The notes: generated by a model from the sequence alone, not told the origin. Shown: positions 18,534-28,155, numbered from the stretch's first letter. The stretch: 64,000 nt of DNA from Flavobacterium plurextorum (GCF_002217395.1 NZ_MUHD01000026.1:1-64000), one strand, 5' to 3'. A program made the numbers and translations.

Positions 18534-19778
18534 ATGAAAAGATCTATCACATTACTGTTTTTTGGGATCATGAATATTTTAGTCGCCGCAAGCTGCAGCA
18601 GCGATGATAAAGGTTCAGATAAACCAGTAGAACCAGAAGTACTAAAACCAGCGGCAGTTGAAAAAACAAACAGCACTAAAATTTACGTGCACTATATGCC
18701 TTGGTTTGAAACCAATGAAAGCAGTGCCGATAAAAAATGGGGTTATCACTGGACAATGGCCAACAAAAATCCAAATACAATAGGAGCAAACAATCGTCGA
18801 GAAATAGCTTCGTACTATTATCCGCTTATTGGACCTTATCATTCAGGCGATAAAAATGTGATCGAAAATCATTTATTATTGATGAAATATGCAGGAATCG
18901 ACGGCCTTTTAATCGATTGGTATGGCACTTACGATGTTAATGATTACCGTATGGTAAAAGAAAATACAGAACAGCTTATTGCAATGCTTGATAAAGTTGG
19001 TTTAGAATACGCCATTGTATATGAAGACCGCGTAACAAAAAATGTGGTTGATGCCGGAAAAGCAATTTCAGTTACCAGTGCCGCAAAAACAGATTTAGCA
19101 TACCTGCAGAATAACTATTTTGATGATGCTAATTATATAAAAATAAACGGAAAACCCTTATTGCTCAATTTTGGACCAATAGTATTACAAACAGCTTCCG
19201 AATGGACAAACGTTTTTAATACTTTGACCGTAAAACCTACTTTTTTAACCCTTTGGGATCAATCTGTTGAAGCTGGAGAAAATGCCTCAGGCGAGTATGC
19301 TTGGGTGTTTAAAAATAGTACTTATTTGACCAATTTTTATACCAATACAAAACCAAAACTTTCTGTTGCAATTGGCAGTGCTTATCCAGGTTTTAAAGAT
19401 TTTTATGCAGATGGCGGAGGCGGAGCGGCAATTGGATGGACAATAGAACATAACAATGGTGCTACACTTGATGAAACACTTTCTTTAGCCAAAAGCGCAA
19501 ACTTAAATTACCTGCAATTGATAACGTGGAATGACTTTGGAGAAGGAACCATGTTTGAACCAACGGTTGAATTTGGATACACTTATATCGAAAAAATTAA
19601 AGCATTTGCAGGAGTAAAAAATACCGAAACAGTTTTTCCGGATATAAGCAAAATGTATAATCTGCGAATTGAGAAGAAAGGAAATGTCGATATTCAGAAA
19701 AAGCTCGATCAGGCATTTAATTATTTTATTTCCATGCAGCCGGCAAAAGCAAAACAAATAATAAACGAAATTAAGTAA
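18534..19778 (+). CDS. Glycoside hydrolase family 71/99-like lipoprotein
   Basis: 414 residues. The lipobox cysteine is at 21, followed by SSDDKGSDK, a strong surface-export signal. Motifs of the GH71/GH99-like (beta/alpha)8 clan are YVHYMPWFE (51-59), GIDGLLIDWYG (121-131) and TWNDFGEG (331-338). GH71 enzymes cut alpha-1,3-glucan and GH99 enzymes cut endo-alpha-mannosides; this protein is neither in an obvious way. With SusCD and a GH97 alpha-glucosidase-type enzyme, an endo-acting alpha-glucanase on the cell surface is the best guess. Confidence 0.85.
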   Translation: MKRSITLLFFGIMNILVAASCSSDDKGSDKPVEPEVLKPAAVEKTNSTKIYVHYMPWFETNESSADKKWGYHWTMANKNPNTIGANNRREIASYYYPLIGPYHSGDKNVIENHLLLMKYAGIDGLLIDWYGTYDVNDYRMVKENTEQLIAMLDKVGLEYAIVYEDRVTKNVVDAGKAISVTSAAKTDLAYLQNNYFDDANYIKINGKPLLLNFGPIVLQTASEWTNVFNTLTVKPTFLTLWDQSVEAGENASGEYAWVFKNSTYLTNFYTNTKPKLSVAIGSAYPGFKDFYADGGGGAAIGWTIEHNNGATLDETLSLAKSANLNYLQLITWNDFGEGTMFEPTVEFGYTYIEKIKAFAGVKNTETVFPDISKMYNLRIEKKGNVDIQKKLDQAFNYFISMQPAKAKQIINEIK

Positions 19779-19803
19779 GAGTTGTAATTAATACAATCAT
19801 ATA

Positions 19804-21822
19804 ATGAAAAACATAAAATACAGATACTGTTTAACCGCCTTTGCATCACTATTGCTCTTTGCCTGCAGTACAAATAAAACCTACAAAATCAATTCCCCAG
19901 GGAAAAACAATGAATTAGTTTTTGAATTGACAGAATCTGGTCAGCCGCAGTATAGTTTTACTTCAAACGGAAAATCAGTTATTGAACCTTCTTTGATGGG
20001 ATTTGAGTTTCAAGGAATCAAAAAAATGACAGATGGTTTTGAAGTAGTTTCCACTGAAGAAAAAACGGCCGATGAAACTTGGGAACAGCCTTGGGGTGAA
20101 TTCAAAAAAGTTAAAGATCATCATAATGAATTGATTGTTCATCTTAAAGAATCAAATGGAGAGGAGCGTTTGGTTGATATTATTTTCAGGATTTTTGATG
20201 ATGGATTAGGTTTTAGATACGAATTTCCGAAGCAGCCGCATTTAGGTAAAGTGAAGATTTCTAATGAAATTACGCAATTTACATTTAAATCAGATAATGA
20301 TGTTTGGTGGATTCCTGTGCATCGCGAAAATAGCTATTACGAAAGCACTTATCGCAAAACTCCGATGAGCAAAACGGATACCATTAATACGCCTGCAACT
20401 TTTGAAACTAAAGAGAAATTGTACGTTGCTATTCATGAAGCTAATTTGACAGATTTTGCTTCAATGACACTTTTAAAAACAGGCGATAAGCAATACAAAA
20501 GCGATTTGGTGCCTTGGGCAGATGGTGTAAAAGTTTATGCCGAAACACCTTTTAAAACGCCTTGGAGAACAATCATTGTAGGAGAGAAACCTGGAGACTT
20601 AGCTGTTTCGACAATCATGCTGAATTTGAACGAACCTTCAAAAATTGAAGATCTTTCTTGGATTACACCTTCCAAATATATTGGAATTTGGTGGGGAATG
20701 CATTTAGAAAAATATACTTGGGGACAAGGACCAAAACATGGTGCGACTACTAAAAACACAAAAGAATATATAGATTTTGCAGCAAAAAACAATTTCGATG
20801 GTGTTTTGGTCGAAGGTTGGAATGAAGGCTGGGACGGAGACTGGACTGCAGACGGATCTTCTTTTAGTTTTGTAAAAGCGTATCCTGATTTTAATCTGGA
20901 AGAAATTACAAAATATGCAGCCATGAAAAATGTTCGCTTAATAGGGCATCATGAAACCGCAGGCGCTTCTAAACATTATGAAAGCCAATTGGAAGATGCG
21001 TTTAAATTGTATCAAAAAATGGGCGTAAATTCTGTAAAGACAGGTTACGTAAACAAATATTTAGATAAAAAAGAATGGCACGACAGCCAGTATGCAGCAC
21101 GTCATTATAGAAAAGTTATTGAAGCTGCAGCAAAATATCATATTATGATAGACAATCATGAGCCCATAAAAGGAACAGGATTGCAGCGTACTTATCCAAA
21201 TTTTATGTCGCAGGAAGGCGGCAGAGGTCAGGAATATAATGCGTGGTCTGTAGATGGCGGAAACACGCCGGAACACTTAACAACTCTGCCATTTACAAGA
21301 ATGCTTTCTGGTCCTTTTGATTACACGCCGGGAAATTTCAATTTTGATTATAAAACACCTTCTGGAGCTCGAGTGCAGACCACTTTAGCAAATCAATTGG
21401 CATTGTATGTAATTATTTTCAGTCCGCTGCAAATGGCTTCAGACTTGCCTGAGAACTATGTTGGCAAACCTGAATTTCAGTTTATAAAAGAGGTGCCGTG
21501 TACATGGTCAGAAACAAAAGTTTTAGATTCTAAAATTGGCGAGTATACAACAATTGCGAGAAAAGATTGGGAGGAGAAAAACTGGTATTTAGGAGCCATT
21601 ACCAATAGAGAAGCCAGAGATCTTAAAACAGCTTTGTCTTTCTTGGATGCAGGAAAAGAGTACGAAGCAGAAATTTATGCAGATGGAGCAGGAGCAAATT
21701 ATAAAACGAATCCTTATCCTGTAATTATTTCAAAACAAAAAGTGAATAATAAAAGCGTTTTAAATATAAAATTGGCAGCTGGAGGAGGAACAGCTATAAA
21801 ATTTACTCCAATAGATAAATAA
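19804..21822 (+). CDS. Glycoside hydrolase family 97, inverting alpha-glucosidase type
   Basis: 672 residues. Lipobox-like FACS (Cys21). An N-terminal beta-sandwich, catalytic barrel and C-terminal beta domain follow the GH97 plan. Glutamates at 384 (HHETAG), 453 (NHEPIKG) and 477 (GRGQEY) keep the spacing I recall for catalytic residues of SusB (E439, E508, E532). The retaining-type aspartate is absent (VKTGY where alpha-galactosidases have an acid). It should release glucose from oligosaccharide ends in the periplasm. It is last in the PUL operon and is followed by a terminator. Confidence 0.93.
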   Translation: MKNIKYRYCLTAFASLLLFACSTNKTYKINSPGKNNELVFELTESGQPQYSFTSNGKSVIEPSLMGFEFQGIKKMTDGFEVVSTEEKTADETWEQPWGEFKKVKDHHNELIVHLKESNGEERLVDIIFRIFDDGLGFRYEFPKQPHLGKVKISNEITQFTFKSDNDVWWIPVHRENSYYESTYRKTPMSKTDTINTPATFETKEKLYVAIHEANLTDFASMTLLKTGDKQYKSDLVPWADGVKVYAETPFKTPWRTIIVGEKPGDLAVSTIMLNLNEPSKIEDLSWITPSKYIGIWWGMHLEKYTWGQGPKHGATTKNTKEYIDFAAKNNFDGVLVEGWNEGWDGDWTADGSSFSFVKAYPDFNLEEITKYAAMKNVRLIGHHETAGASKHYESQLEDAFKLYQKMGVNSVKTGYVNKYLDKKEWHDSQYAARHYRKVIEAAAKYHIMIDNHEPIKGTGLQRTYPNFMSQEGGRGQEYNAWSVDGGNTPEHLTTLPFTRMLSGPFDYTPGNFNFDYKTPSGARVQTTLANQLALYVIIFSPLQMASDLPENYVGKPEFQFIKEVPCTWSETKVLDSKIGEYTTIARKDWEEKNWYLGAITNREARDLKTALSFLDAGKEYEAEIYADGAGANYKTNPYPVIISKQKVNNKSVLNIKLAAGGGTAIKFTPIDK

Positions 21823-21863
21823 GTTAGTTGGTATATTTTGAATTAAGTTTGAGTTTGAGCAAT

Positions 21864-21897
21864 GAACCCGATATCCTCTAAAAGATATCGGGTTTGT
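21864..21897 (+). terminator. Intrinsic terminator of the PUL operon
   Basis: AACCCGATATC pairs with GATATCGGGTT around CTCTAAAA. It lies about 40 bases after the GH97 stop. Confidence 0.82.
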
Positions 21898-21920
21898 TAT
21901 TTTGTTTTAATTAAATTTTT

Positions 21921-22053
21921 AACACATAGAAACATAGATTTTAAATCCTCAAAAAAGGCGTTTCACTTATTTAAAATGCACAAAGCTTATGTGAAAGAAA
22001 GGTATTCTTTTTGTATTCTTTTTTACGCACTAAAAGCTATGTTTCTATGTGTT
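21921..22053 (+). repeat. Dispersed inverted-repeat element, copy D
   Basis: Perfect terminal repeats AACACATAGAAACATAG / CTATGTTTCTATGTGTT. The interior reads AAAAAAGGCGTTTCACTTAT, then a GCACA-AGCTTATGTGAAAGAAA stretch. It lies between the convergent GH97 and barrel-protein genes. Confidence 0.88.
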
Positions 22054-22114
22054 AAATAAAATTATTTTGAGTGAAGATAACAGATTGAACCTATTATACT
22101 CGATTAGTAAAACT

Positions 22115-23026
22115 CTAATGTTTGTAAAGTTTAACGTGATTACCAAATGAATATGTCGCAGCAATAGTTGGTCCGTTATAACCCCATTTCAAGAATCCAT
22201 TTAAGTGTTCTCTTGTTGTATCAACTTTAAAATTCAAACCAGTGTATCCCGCGGTAATACTTAAATTTTGATATACGTTATATAAAAGTGACAAATTATA
22301 GCTGACAATTCGGCCATCGATATTATCGATTTTTACTGCTAAGTAATTGGCATTTACATACAAACCAAAACGTTTTCCGAGTACAAATTCTCCCCATATT
22401 CCAATGTCAGGTAAAGGCGCTGTAAAATTGAAACTGTCGTGGTATTCCAGACTGGCTTGGTTGGCATCTAAACGTAAACCTAAATCGGCAAAAAGTACGT
22501 GAGCACCAATCAGCAGACCAGCTTCATATTTTGGTTTAGATAAAAATGCATATCCGTAAGCTATACGAGCAATTTGTACGTCGAAATTGGCTGATACTCT
22601 TGAGTTTACATTATAGGTATGATCGCCAAAATTAATGTCTTTTTGCAGGGTTTTTGAAGAACTTCTGTTAAGCGAAAAAAATTCAAATCCTAATCTTGAT
22701 CGTCTTGAAATACGCCAATCAAAAGTTCCCATAAAGGAAGAACTTGATTTAGAGAAACCTAAATCATCTTCTAAATCTATTTCCGTAGCTCGATTACCAT
22801 TGTTAGTACCTACTTCAATTTGTGTATTATTTACTGGAAAAAAAGCTCCTGCAGTTACTTTAAATCTTCTTGCATGCCAAGGTAAATCATCTGGAGAATC
22901 TTGCAGGTAGTCGAAGTTGTTTTGTACTGCAGTTAAAGTGTCTTTTGTTGATGCATCTGCTACAATTTGTGCATTAGATGAAAGATACGAGAACGGAATT
23001 ATCAAAAAATAAAATAATCTTTTCAT
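22115..23026 (-). CDS. Outer membrane beta-barrel protein
   Basis: About 303 residues from the ATG that opens a signal peptide (MKRLFYFLIIPFSYLSSNAQ). An upstream in-frame ATG at 23077 would add 17 residues before the signal and is unlikely. The mature part has many alternating amphipathic strands ending in aromatic residues (RSRLGFEFFSLNRS, KRFGLYVNANYLAVKI, PTIAATYSFG), typical of an eight- to twelve-strand barrel. I know no specific function. It is single and convergent with the PUL. Confidence 0.78.
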   Translation of the reverse strand: MKRLFYFLIIPFSYLSSNAQIVADASTKDTLTAVQNNFDYLQDSPDDLPWHARRFKVTAGAFFPVNNTQIEVGTNNGNRATEIDLEDDLGFSKSSSSFMGTFDWRISRRSRLGFEFFSLNRSSSKTLQKDINFGDHTYNVNSRVSANFDVQIARIAYGYAFLSKPKYEAGLLIGAHVLFADLGLRLDANQASLEYHDSFNFTAPLPDIGIWGEFVLGKRFGLYVNANYLAVKIDNIDGRIVSYNLSLLYNVYQNLSITAGYTGLNFKVDTTREHLNGFLKWGYNGPTIAATYSFGNHVKLYKH

Positions 23027-23150
23027 GAGGTTTATCTTTAAATTTATTGATGAATTTTTAACAATTAAAGTTAACAAAAAAAATCATTCATTTTAATTTT
23101 AGGAGCTTATTATTTGATTATCAGTTGTATAATTCGATGGTTTTGTTAAA

Positions 23151-23216
23151 AGCAGTCCGCGTGAGGGATAGCAGCAGTCCTGCCGAAGCAGCGCGAATAG
23201 CCCGACGCCATATAGA
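23151..23216. repeat. GC-rich extragenic element
   Basis: GC-rich against AT-rich surroundings. It contains GTCCGCGTGAGGGATAGCAG, then GCGAATAGCCCGACGCC. It resembles a family of structured extragenic sequences I recall from Flavobacterium that end at a terminator, as here. A degenerate relative may be at 44030. Confidence 0.6.
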
Positions 23217-23217
23217 A

Positions 23218-23257
23218 AAAGCCCCAATGAACGCAATGTAAATTGGGGCTTTTTTTA
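23218..23257. terminator. Hairpin terminator
   Basis: AAAGCCCCAAT pairs with ATTGGGGCTTT and is followed by a T-run; A-rich bases before it allow action on both strands. It lies downstream of the DUF6526 gene on the minus strand. Confidence 0.8.
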
Positions 23258-23305
23258 TATGGGGTCACGCCCATAACTTCGAAATTTTGAAACTGCTTTT
23301 TACTC

Positions 23306-23740
23306 TTAAACTCTGTGATAATCTGCTCGCCAATGTACGATGGCTTTTTTGATAGAATCGCCCGAGAGGTTGTTTTTAAGAGCATCGTCGATTAAAGTGA
23401 GAACTTCGTCGTTTGGAGCAAAACGAAGTGCAAATATTTGATCATCGGTAAACTTATGTTCGATTTCTTCAAACCTTTTTCCTGTGAGTGTAAAATAGCG
23501 ATAGCGAAGTTCTAAACGTATAATTCGGTTTTGTAAAGTGAGGGCATAGTGCTGGCGCAGCATATAAGCAAGAAAAATAAGCAAGCCAAAAATAATACTT
23601 ATAAATGACCAAATTAGCGGATCTGTTGAGGTAAAAGCAAAGTACAAACTGCTGAGAAAAAATAGAACTGCAAGCGGATAAAATACAAAATGATGTGCGG
23701 TATAAAATCGTATATGATTGTAGTAGGTTTGAATTTTCAT
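23306..23740 (-). CDS. DUF6526 family membrane protein
   Basis: 144 residues. The N-terminus MKIQTYYNHIRFYTAHHF is characteristic. Two membrane helices follow (residues 19-37 and 43-60), then MLRQHYALTLQNRIIRLELRYRY and a cytoplasmic C-terminal part. The family is conserved in Bacteroidota and has no known function. It is monocistronic, between terminators at 23218 and 23774. Confidence 0.85.
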   Translation of the reverse strand: MKIQTYYNHIRFYTAHHFVFYPLAVLFFLSSLYFAFTSTDPLIWSFISIIFGLLIFLAYMLRQHYALTLQNRIIRLELRYRYFTLTGKRFEEIEHKFTDDQIFALRFAPNDEVLTLIDDALKNNLSGDSIKKAIVHWRADYHRV

Positions 23741-23773
23741 AATGTAGAATGTTTATATGAAAGTAAAAAAAAT

Positions 23774-23810
23774 AAAGCTACTCTAAAAGAATAGAATAGC
23801 TTTTTTTCTC
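23774..23810. terminator. Hairpin between DUF6526 and glycosylase genes
   Basis: AAAGCTA and TAGCTTT form a short stem flanked by an A-run and a T-run, so it could act in both directions; on the minus strand it is 200 bases after the glycosylase gene. Confidence 0.5.
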
Positions 23811-24008
23811 AAAAATAAACTAACATAACCAATGTTTCCTTTATCGTATAAACTTTTTACAGTTTTACTTAGTAATATATTTAGAAGTCTTATTAAGTCT
23901 CAAATTGTCAATATTTTGACTTTGATTTATACTAGTAAAATTAGGTTATGTGCAGCTATTGTTTGTTATATTTTGAATAGCAAATGTTATATGATTTCAA
24001 TATAGAAA

Positions 24009-24491
24009 TTACAACGTACCTATAATTTGCCATTGTTCAAGTTTTGACTGCAAAGATTTACTTGCATTTGCAGGACTTGTTGAGGGAAGTGTTATAAGCT
24101 GATAGGTATTTTGAAGTTTGACATATTTCTTGAAAAACTGTGCTGCTTTTTGACCGTTAAACAGTATGGTTTTTATATTGGAATGCTGTTTTAGAAAGGT
24201 CTCAAAATCATTGGCGATTTCATTCTTTATAGCGCTGTCTAGACTTCCAACTCGGTCGCAATACTGTAATACATCCCACAATGCAATTTTATTTTGAAGT
24301 AAAAAAGCCTTTTTTGTTTCGTAATCATTGCTGAAATCTTCATTGAAAATGGTAAACAAGAATTTCCAAAAATTGTTTTGATTATGTCCGTAGTATTGAT
24401 TGAGTTCTAATGATTTTGTTCCAGGCATTGTACCTAAAATTAATATAGTAGAATTTACTGAGCTGATGGGAGCGAAAGAAAAACTTTTCAT
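24009..24491 (-). CDS. DNA-deoxyinosine glycosylase (uracil-DNA glycosylase superfamily)
   Basis: 160 residues. It shows the family start LGTMPGTKSLELNQYYGHNQNNFWKFL (residues 19-45) and the end LPSTSPANAS (135-144). These mark the small mismatch/hypoxanthine glycosylases that remove deaminated bases and start base excision repair. It lies 90 bases after the frameshifted oxidoreductase on the same strand. The gap holds an inverted pair of TTCTAAG-type repeats. Confidence 0.9.
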   Translation of the reverse strand: MKSFSFAPISSVNSTILILGTMPGTKSLELNQYYGHNQNNFWKFLFTIFNEDFSNDYETKKAFLLQNKIALWDVLQYCDRVGSLDSAIKNEIANDFETFLKQHSNIKTILFNGQKAAQFFKKYVKLQNTYQLITLPSTSPANASKSLQSKLEQWQIIGTL

Positions 24492-24580
24492 TTTATAAAA
24501 ATAGTAAAATAAGGTTCTAAGGAGCTAAGATTCTAAAAAAAAGCTCAGAACCTTAGCATCTTAGTTTCTAAGAGCCTTCC

Positions 24581-25781
24581 TCAACGTCCAAATCGATAAT
24601 ACTCTAAATCCTGATTTTTTTTGTTATTGATTGAGTCTAAAACAGAATTCATTCCCATCACGCTGAAAGTAATTCCGTTTCCTCCGAAGCCTAAAACATA
24701 ATGCTCGTTTTTTTTCGGATCTGGTTTCCCAAAATACGGCAGACCGTCTTTCGTTTCTCCAAAAGTTCCTGCCCAGGAATAATCTAGTTTAAAGTCAGAA
24801 TTCGGGAACCTTTTTTGAAATTGTTTTAGCAAAAACAATTCTTTTTTAGGAAGCAGATTATCTCTTTTTTTTAGGATCTTTAAATTCTTCGTCACCTCCA
24901 CCCATAATAATTCGGTTGTCTGAAGTAGCGCGATAATAAAAATATGGAGACGAAGTGTCCCACATCACAGCATTTTTTAAACCAATCGGTATTTCGGGCA
25001 TAGATTCAGATGCAATTGCAAATGTGCTTTTTAAGTCGACTATTTTTTCGTTTATTGTTTCAGTGCTTTCGTAACCCGTACAATGTATAACGTGATCTGC
25101 GGTAATGGTGCATTTACTATCTGTTTGGGCAATACATTTCCCTTTTTGAGAATGTATATTGGTAATATTAGTTCTGTCAAAAATCTGCATACCATTTTGC
25201 TGACAGTAAAAAAGTAAATCACCCGATAATTTAAACGGATCAATAACCGCTGCTGTTTTTGATTCTATAGCCGCAAGAGCATTTAATCCTATTTTTTCTA
25301 AATCCTGTTTGTTGAGCCAGCTTACATCAAAACCTAATTGTTTACGGACTTTAAATTCGTTTTTTAAAAATGGAATATCTTTTTTGAATGAGGTAAAATA
25401 AATACTCTTTTTAAATTCAAAACCACAGTCACTTTTAATAGTGTCAATTATTGTTCGAAGATCAAAGATTGCTTTTTTTCCATTGTTGTAACTGTCTACA
25501 GCGCATTTTTCACCTCTAAGCTTTATTAATTCATGCAACGGCACATCAACTTCATATTGAAGTAAAGCAGTACTTGCTGCCGTACTTCCGTTGCAAACAT
25601 CACGACGATCTGCAAGGACTATTTTTTTTCCCTCAGAAATTAATTTATATGCCATTAAAGCTCCCGTTATTCCGCTTCCAATGATAAGAATCTCAGTGTT
25701 GATATCAGAACTGATAGAAGGATAACTAATATTCATGGCATTTTTTAAAGGCCAGAAAGTTTCTGTCGAGCGTAATTTCAT
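24581..25781 (-). pseudogene. FAD-dependent oxidoreductase (DAO type), frameshifted
   Basis: Two overlapping frames encode one protein of about 400 residues. The first has the FAD-binding motif IIGSGITGALMAYKL and ends GGGDEEFKDPKKKR-stop. The second continues ...RDNLLPKKELFLLKQF through DYSWAGTFGETKDGLP and FGGNGITFS, the usual C-terminal DAO motifs. The break is in a run of eight A (minus strand; 24865-24872); seven A would restore one frame. The intact protein would oxidise an amine or amino acid using FAD. It may be a true pseudogene, a sequencing error, or a gene that relies on slippage. It lies 40 bases after the MlaD-type gene. Confidence 0.85.
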
Positions 25782-25821
25782 TTTTTAGATTTATTGTTTT
25801 ACGGTTTGAATCGAGTTTTTT

Positions 25822-26598
25822 TTAAGACTCTTTCTTAGCATTTTCTTCTTTTTGTTTTTCCTGTTTTTCCTGTTTTTCTTCTTTAGCTTTCGTTGCTTTC
25901 TCTTGTTTTTGTTCTTGCTTTTTCTCTTTTTCCTTCTCTTTTTTCTTGAAGTAACCTCTAAACAAGAAATTACTTTTTGCTGCCTCCATATTATCGCTAA
26001 AACCTTTTGTTCCTGTTTCTAGATTAGAGAGCGTATTTGAAACACTGTTTGCCATTTTATCATCACGTACTAATCTTGCCAAAGCACCATTTCCGTTATT
26101 CATGCTGTGACTAAAAATGGCTAACTCTTCAGAAATAACGCCTACATTATCGACACTTTTTTTAACGCTTTTCATAATGTCGTTCATTTCTATTCCGTCA
26201 ATAGAAGCTATTGCACCATTGTCTTCAATAATTTTTTGTGATTTAGTTCCAGGAGAAATAGTGAGCACTTTGTCGCCCATTAATCCATCAGAACCAATAC
26301 CGGCACGAGCATCTGTTTTTATAAATTCTCGTACTTCATCTTTTATAACCATTGACACAACAACCGAGGAATCATTAATTAATCTGATTTCCTCAACCGT
26401 ACCAATGTTAATACCTGAAAAGCGTACGTTGTTTCCAACTTCTAAACCGCTCACAGTTTTAAATTTTGATGTAAGGTGAAATGTTGAACCAAATAGATTT
26501 TTTTGTTTTCCAATAAAATAAATTGCGGTTATAAAAAGTAACAAACCAATTGTTACAAACATTCCTAATTTCCAAGTATATCCAGATTGCTTCTCCAT
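25822..26598 (-). CDS. MlaD/MCE family lipid-transport protein
   Basis: 258 residues. An N-terminal membrane anchor (12-28) is followed by the MCE domain (about 38-120: KTVSGLEVGNNVRFSGINIG, then GLMGDKVLTISPG). A helical part follows, and the last 45 residues are almost only K, E and Q. It forms the periplasmic part of an MlaFED-type phospholipid transporter with the ATPase and permease just upstream in the same operon. The charged tail is unusual for the family. Confidence 0.92.
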   Translation of the reverse strand: MEKQSGYTWKLGMFVTIGLLLFITAIYFIGKQKNLFGSTFHLTSKFKTVSGLEVGNNVRFSGINIGTVEEIRLINDSSVVVSMVIKDEVREFIKTDARAGIGSDGLMGDKVLTISPGTKSQKIIEDNGAIASIDGIEMNDIMKSVKKSVDNVGVISEELAIFSHSMNNGNGALARLVRDDKMANSVSNTLSNLETGTKGFSDNMEAAKSNFLFRGYFKKKEKEKEKKQEQKQEKATKAKEEKQEKQEKQKEENAKKES

Positions 26599-26615
26599 GA
26601 TTTCTAAAGTTTTTT

Positions 26616-27395
26616 TTATTTAAAAAAGGAACGAACCCATTTGTCTTCGTCTTTTTCTAATTCGTCATACGTTCCTTCGGCATGAATTACTCCATCTTTT
26701 AGTACTATAATTCGATCTGCCGTCATTTTTGCACAAGCCATATCGTGCGTAATTATTATTGCCGATGTTTTTTGTTTCTTTTTAATGTCAAGAATCAATT
26801 CACTGATTTCTCTAGAAGTAATTGTATCTAATCCAGTTGTAGGCTCATCGTATAATATGATTTCGGGTTTTAAAATCAATGTTCTTGCTAAACCAATTCT
26901 CTTTCTCATTCCGCCAGAAAGTTCAGATGGCATTTTATCTACAGCGTCACTTAAACCTACATTTTCCAGCGCTTCCATAACTTCATTTTCAATCTCTTCT
27001 GAGGATAAATCTCTTTTATGTTTGCTCAACGTAAAAACAAGATTTTCCCGCACCGACATCGAATCATACAATGCACCGCTTTGAAACAGAAAACCAATTC
27101 GCGTTCTTATTTTGTTAAGTTCATTTTTTTTGAGTTCCAGTATATTTTCATCAAAAACGGTTATTTCGCCTTTGTCTGGTGCGATCAATCCAACGATACA
27201 TTTTATAGTTACCGATTTTCCTGAACCAGAACGTCCTAAAATCACCAAATCTTCACCTTTATGTAAGTTCAGATTGATGCCTTTTAAGACTTCGTTATCT
27301 TCGCCAAAAGTTTTATGTAAATCCTTTATAGCGATTATTACATCTTGCTTTTTAGTTTTTGATTGTGGTTCTATATTTTCTTTTTCTTTAATCAT
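26616..27395 (-). CDS. ABC transporter ATP-binding protein, MlaF type
   Basis: 259 residues. Walker A GRSGSGKS (54-61), signature LSGGM (159-163), Walker B ILYDEP (180-185) and the switch histidine in ITHDMA are all present. It energises lipid movement between inner and outer membranes together with the permease (one base upstream) and the MCE protein (17 bases downstream). Confidence 0.93.
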   Translation of the reverse strand: MIKEKENIEPQSKTKKQDVIIAIKDLHKTFGEDNEVLKGINLNLHKGEDLVILGRSGSGKSVTIKCIVGLIAPDKGEITVFDENILELKKNELNKIRTRIGFLFQSGALYDSMSVRENLVFTLSKHKRDLSSEEIENEVMEALENVGLSDAVDKMPSELSGGMRKRIGLARTLILKPEIILYDEPTTGLDTITSREISELILDIKKKQKTSAIIITHDMACAKMTADRIIVLKDGVIHAEGTYDELEKDEDKWVRSFFK

Positions 27396-27396
27396 C

Positions 27397-28155
27397 TTAA
27401 AAAAATAAATCAGTTATCTGTACTGCGAGCATATCGATAATAAATATGGTTAAGGAAGCTGTTACAACTGCAGAATTTGCAGCTTTTCCCACGCTTTCCG
27501 TTCCGTTTGCGGCATTAAATCCTTTAAAACATCCAATCATTCCAATAAAAAAGCCAAAGAAGAAAGTTTTAATCGTGGCAGGAATCAGATCTAAAAATTC
27601 CAGAGACTGAATAATCTGTGTTAAGTATCTATAAAAATTGACATCGCCATGAATGTTTATTCCAACATAACCGCCAATAATTCCAACAGCATCAGCAAAA
27701 AACACTAATACAGGCACCATTAAAGTGCACGCTAGAATTCTAGTTACGACCAAATAGTTGTACGGATTAATAGCCGAAACTTCCATAGCATCAATTTGTT
27801 CTGTAACTTTCATAGAACCTAACTCAGCGCCAATTCCAGACGAAATTTTTCCTGCACAAATCAAAGCCGTAATAACAGGTGCAATTTCTCTAATTAAGGA
27901 AAGAGCCACCATTCCCGGAAGCCAGCTTTCGGCTCCAAATTTTACTAATGTAGGACGAGATTGCAAAGTGAGTACTAAACCCATAATAAAGCCTGTAATC
28001 GCTACTAGAGGCAATGATTTGTAACCAATAACATAACATTGTTTCAAGAACTCTTTTGCCTCATAAGGAGGAATTATTACCTCTTTAAAAAACTTCTTTG
28101 CAAACAAAGCTGCCTCTCCAATTTCTGTAAATGTATTTTTTAAGCTCAGAATCAA
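27397..28155 (-). CDS. ABC transporter permease, MlaE type
   Basis: 252 residues with five to six membrane helices and the conserved MlaE core (ISSGIGAELGSMKVTEQIDAMEVSAINPYNYLVVTR). It is the first gene of the MlaE-F-D operon and touches the ATPase gene. Confidence 0.93.
   Translation of the reverse strand: MILSLKNTFTEIGEAALFAKKFFKEVIIPPYEAKEFLKQCYVIGYKSLPLVAITGFIMGLVLTLQSRPTLVKFGAESWLPGMVALSLIREIAPVITALICAGKISSGIGAELGSMKVTEQIDAMEVSAINPYNYLVVTRILACTLMVPVLVFFADAVGIIGGYVGINIHGDVNFYRYLTQIIQSLEFLDLIPATIKTFFFGFFIGMIGCFKGFNAANGTESVGKAANSAVVTASLTIFIIDMLAVQITDLFF

Noticed and set aside
20535..20924. Minus-strand frame of 129 codons
   Set aside because: Antisense to the catalytic part of GH97 and without recognisable protein features.
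21862..22059. Plus-strand frame of 65 codons
   Set aside because: It runs through the GH97 terminator and the dispersed repeat copy D, so it is a chance frame in repeat DNA.
23146..23385. Minus-strand frame of 79 codons
   Set aside because: It overlaps the GC-rich extragenic element, a terminator and the end of the DUF6526 gene in another frame.
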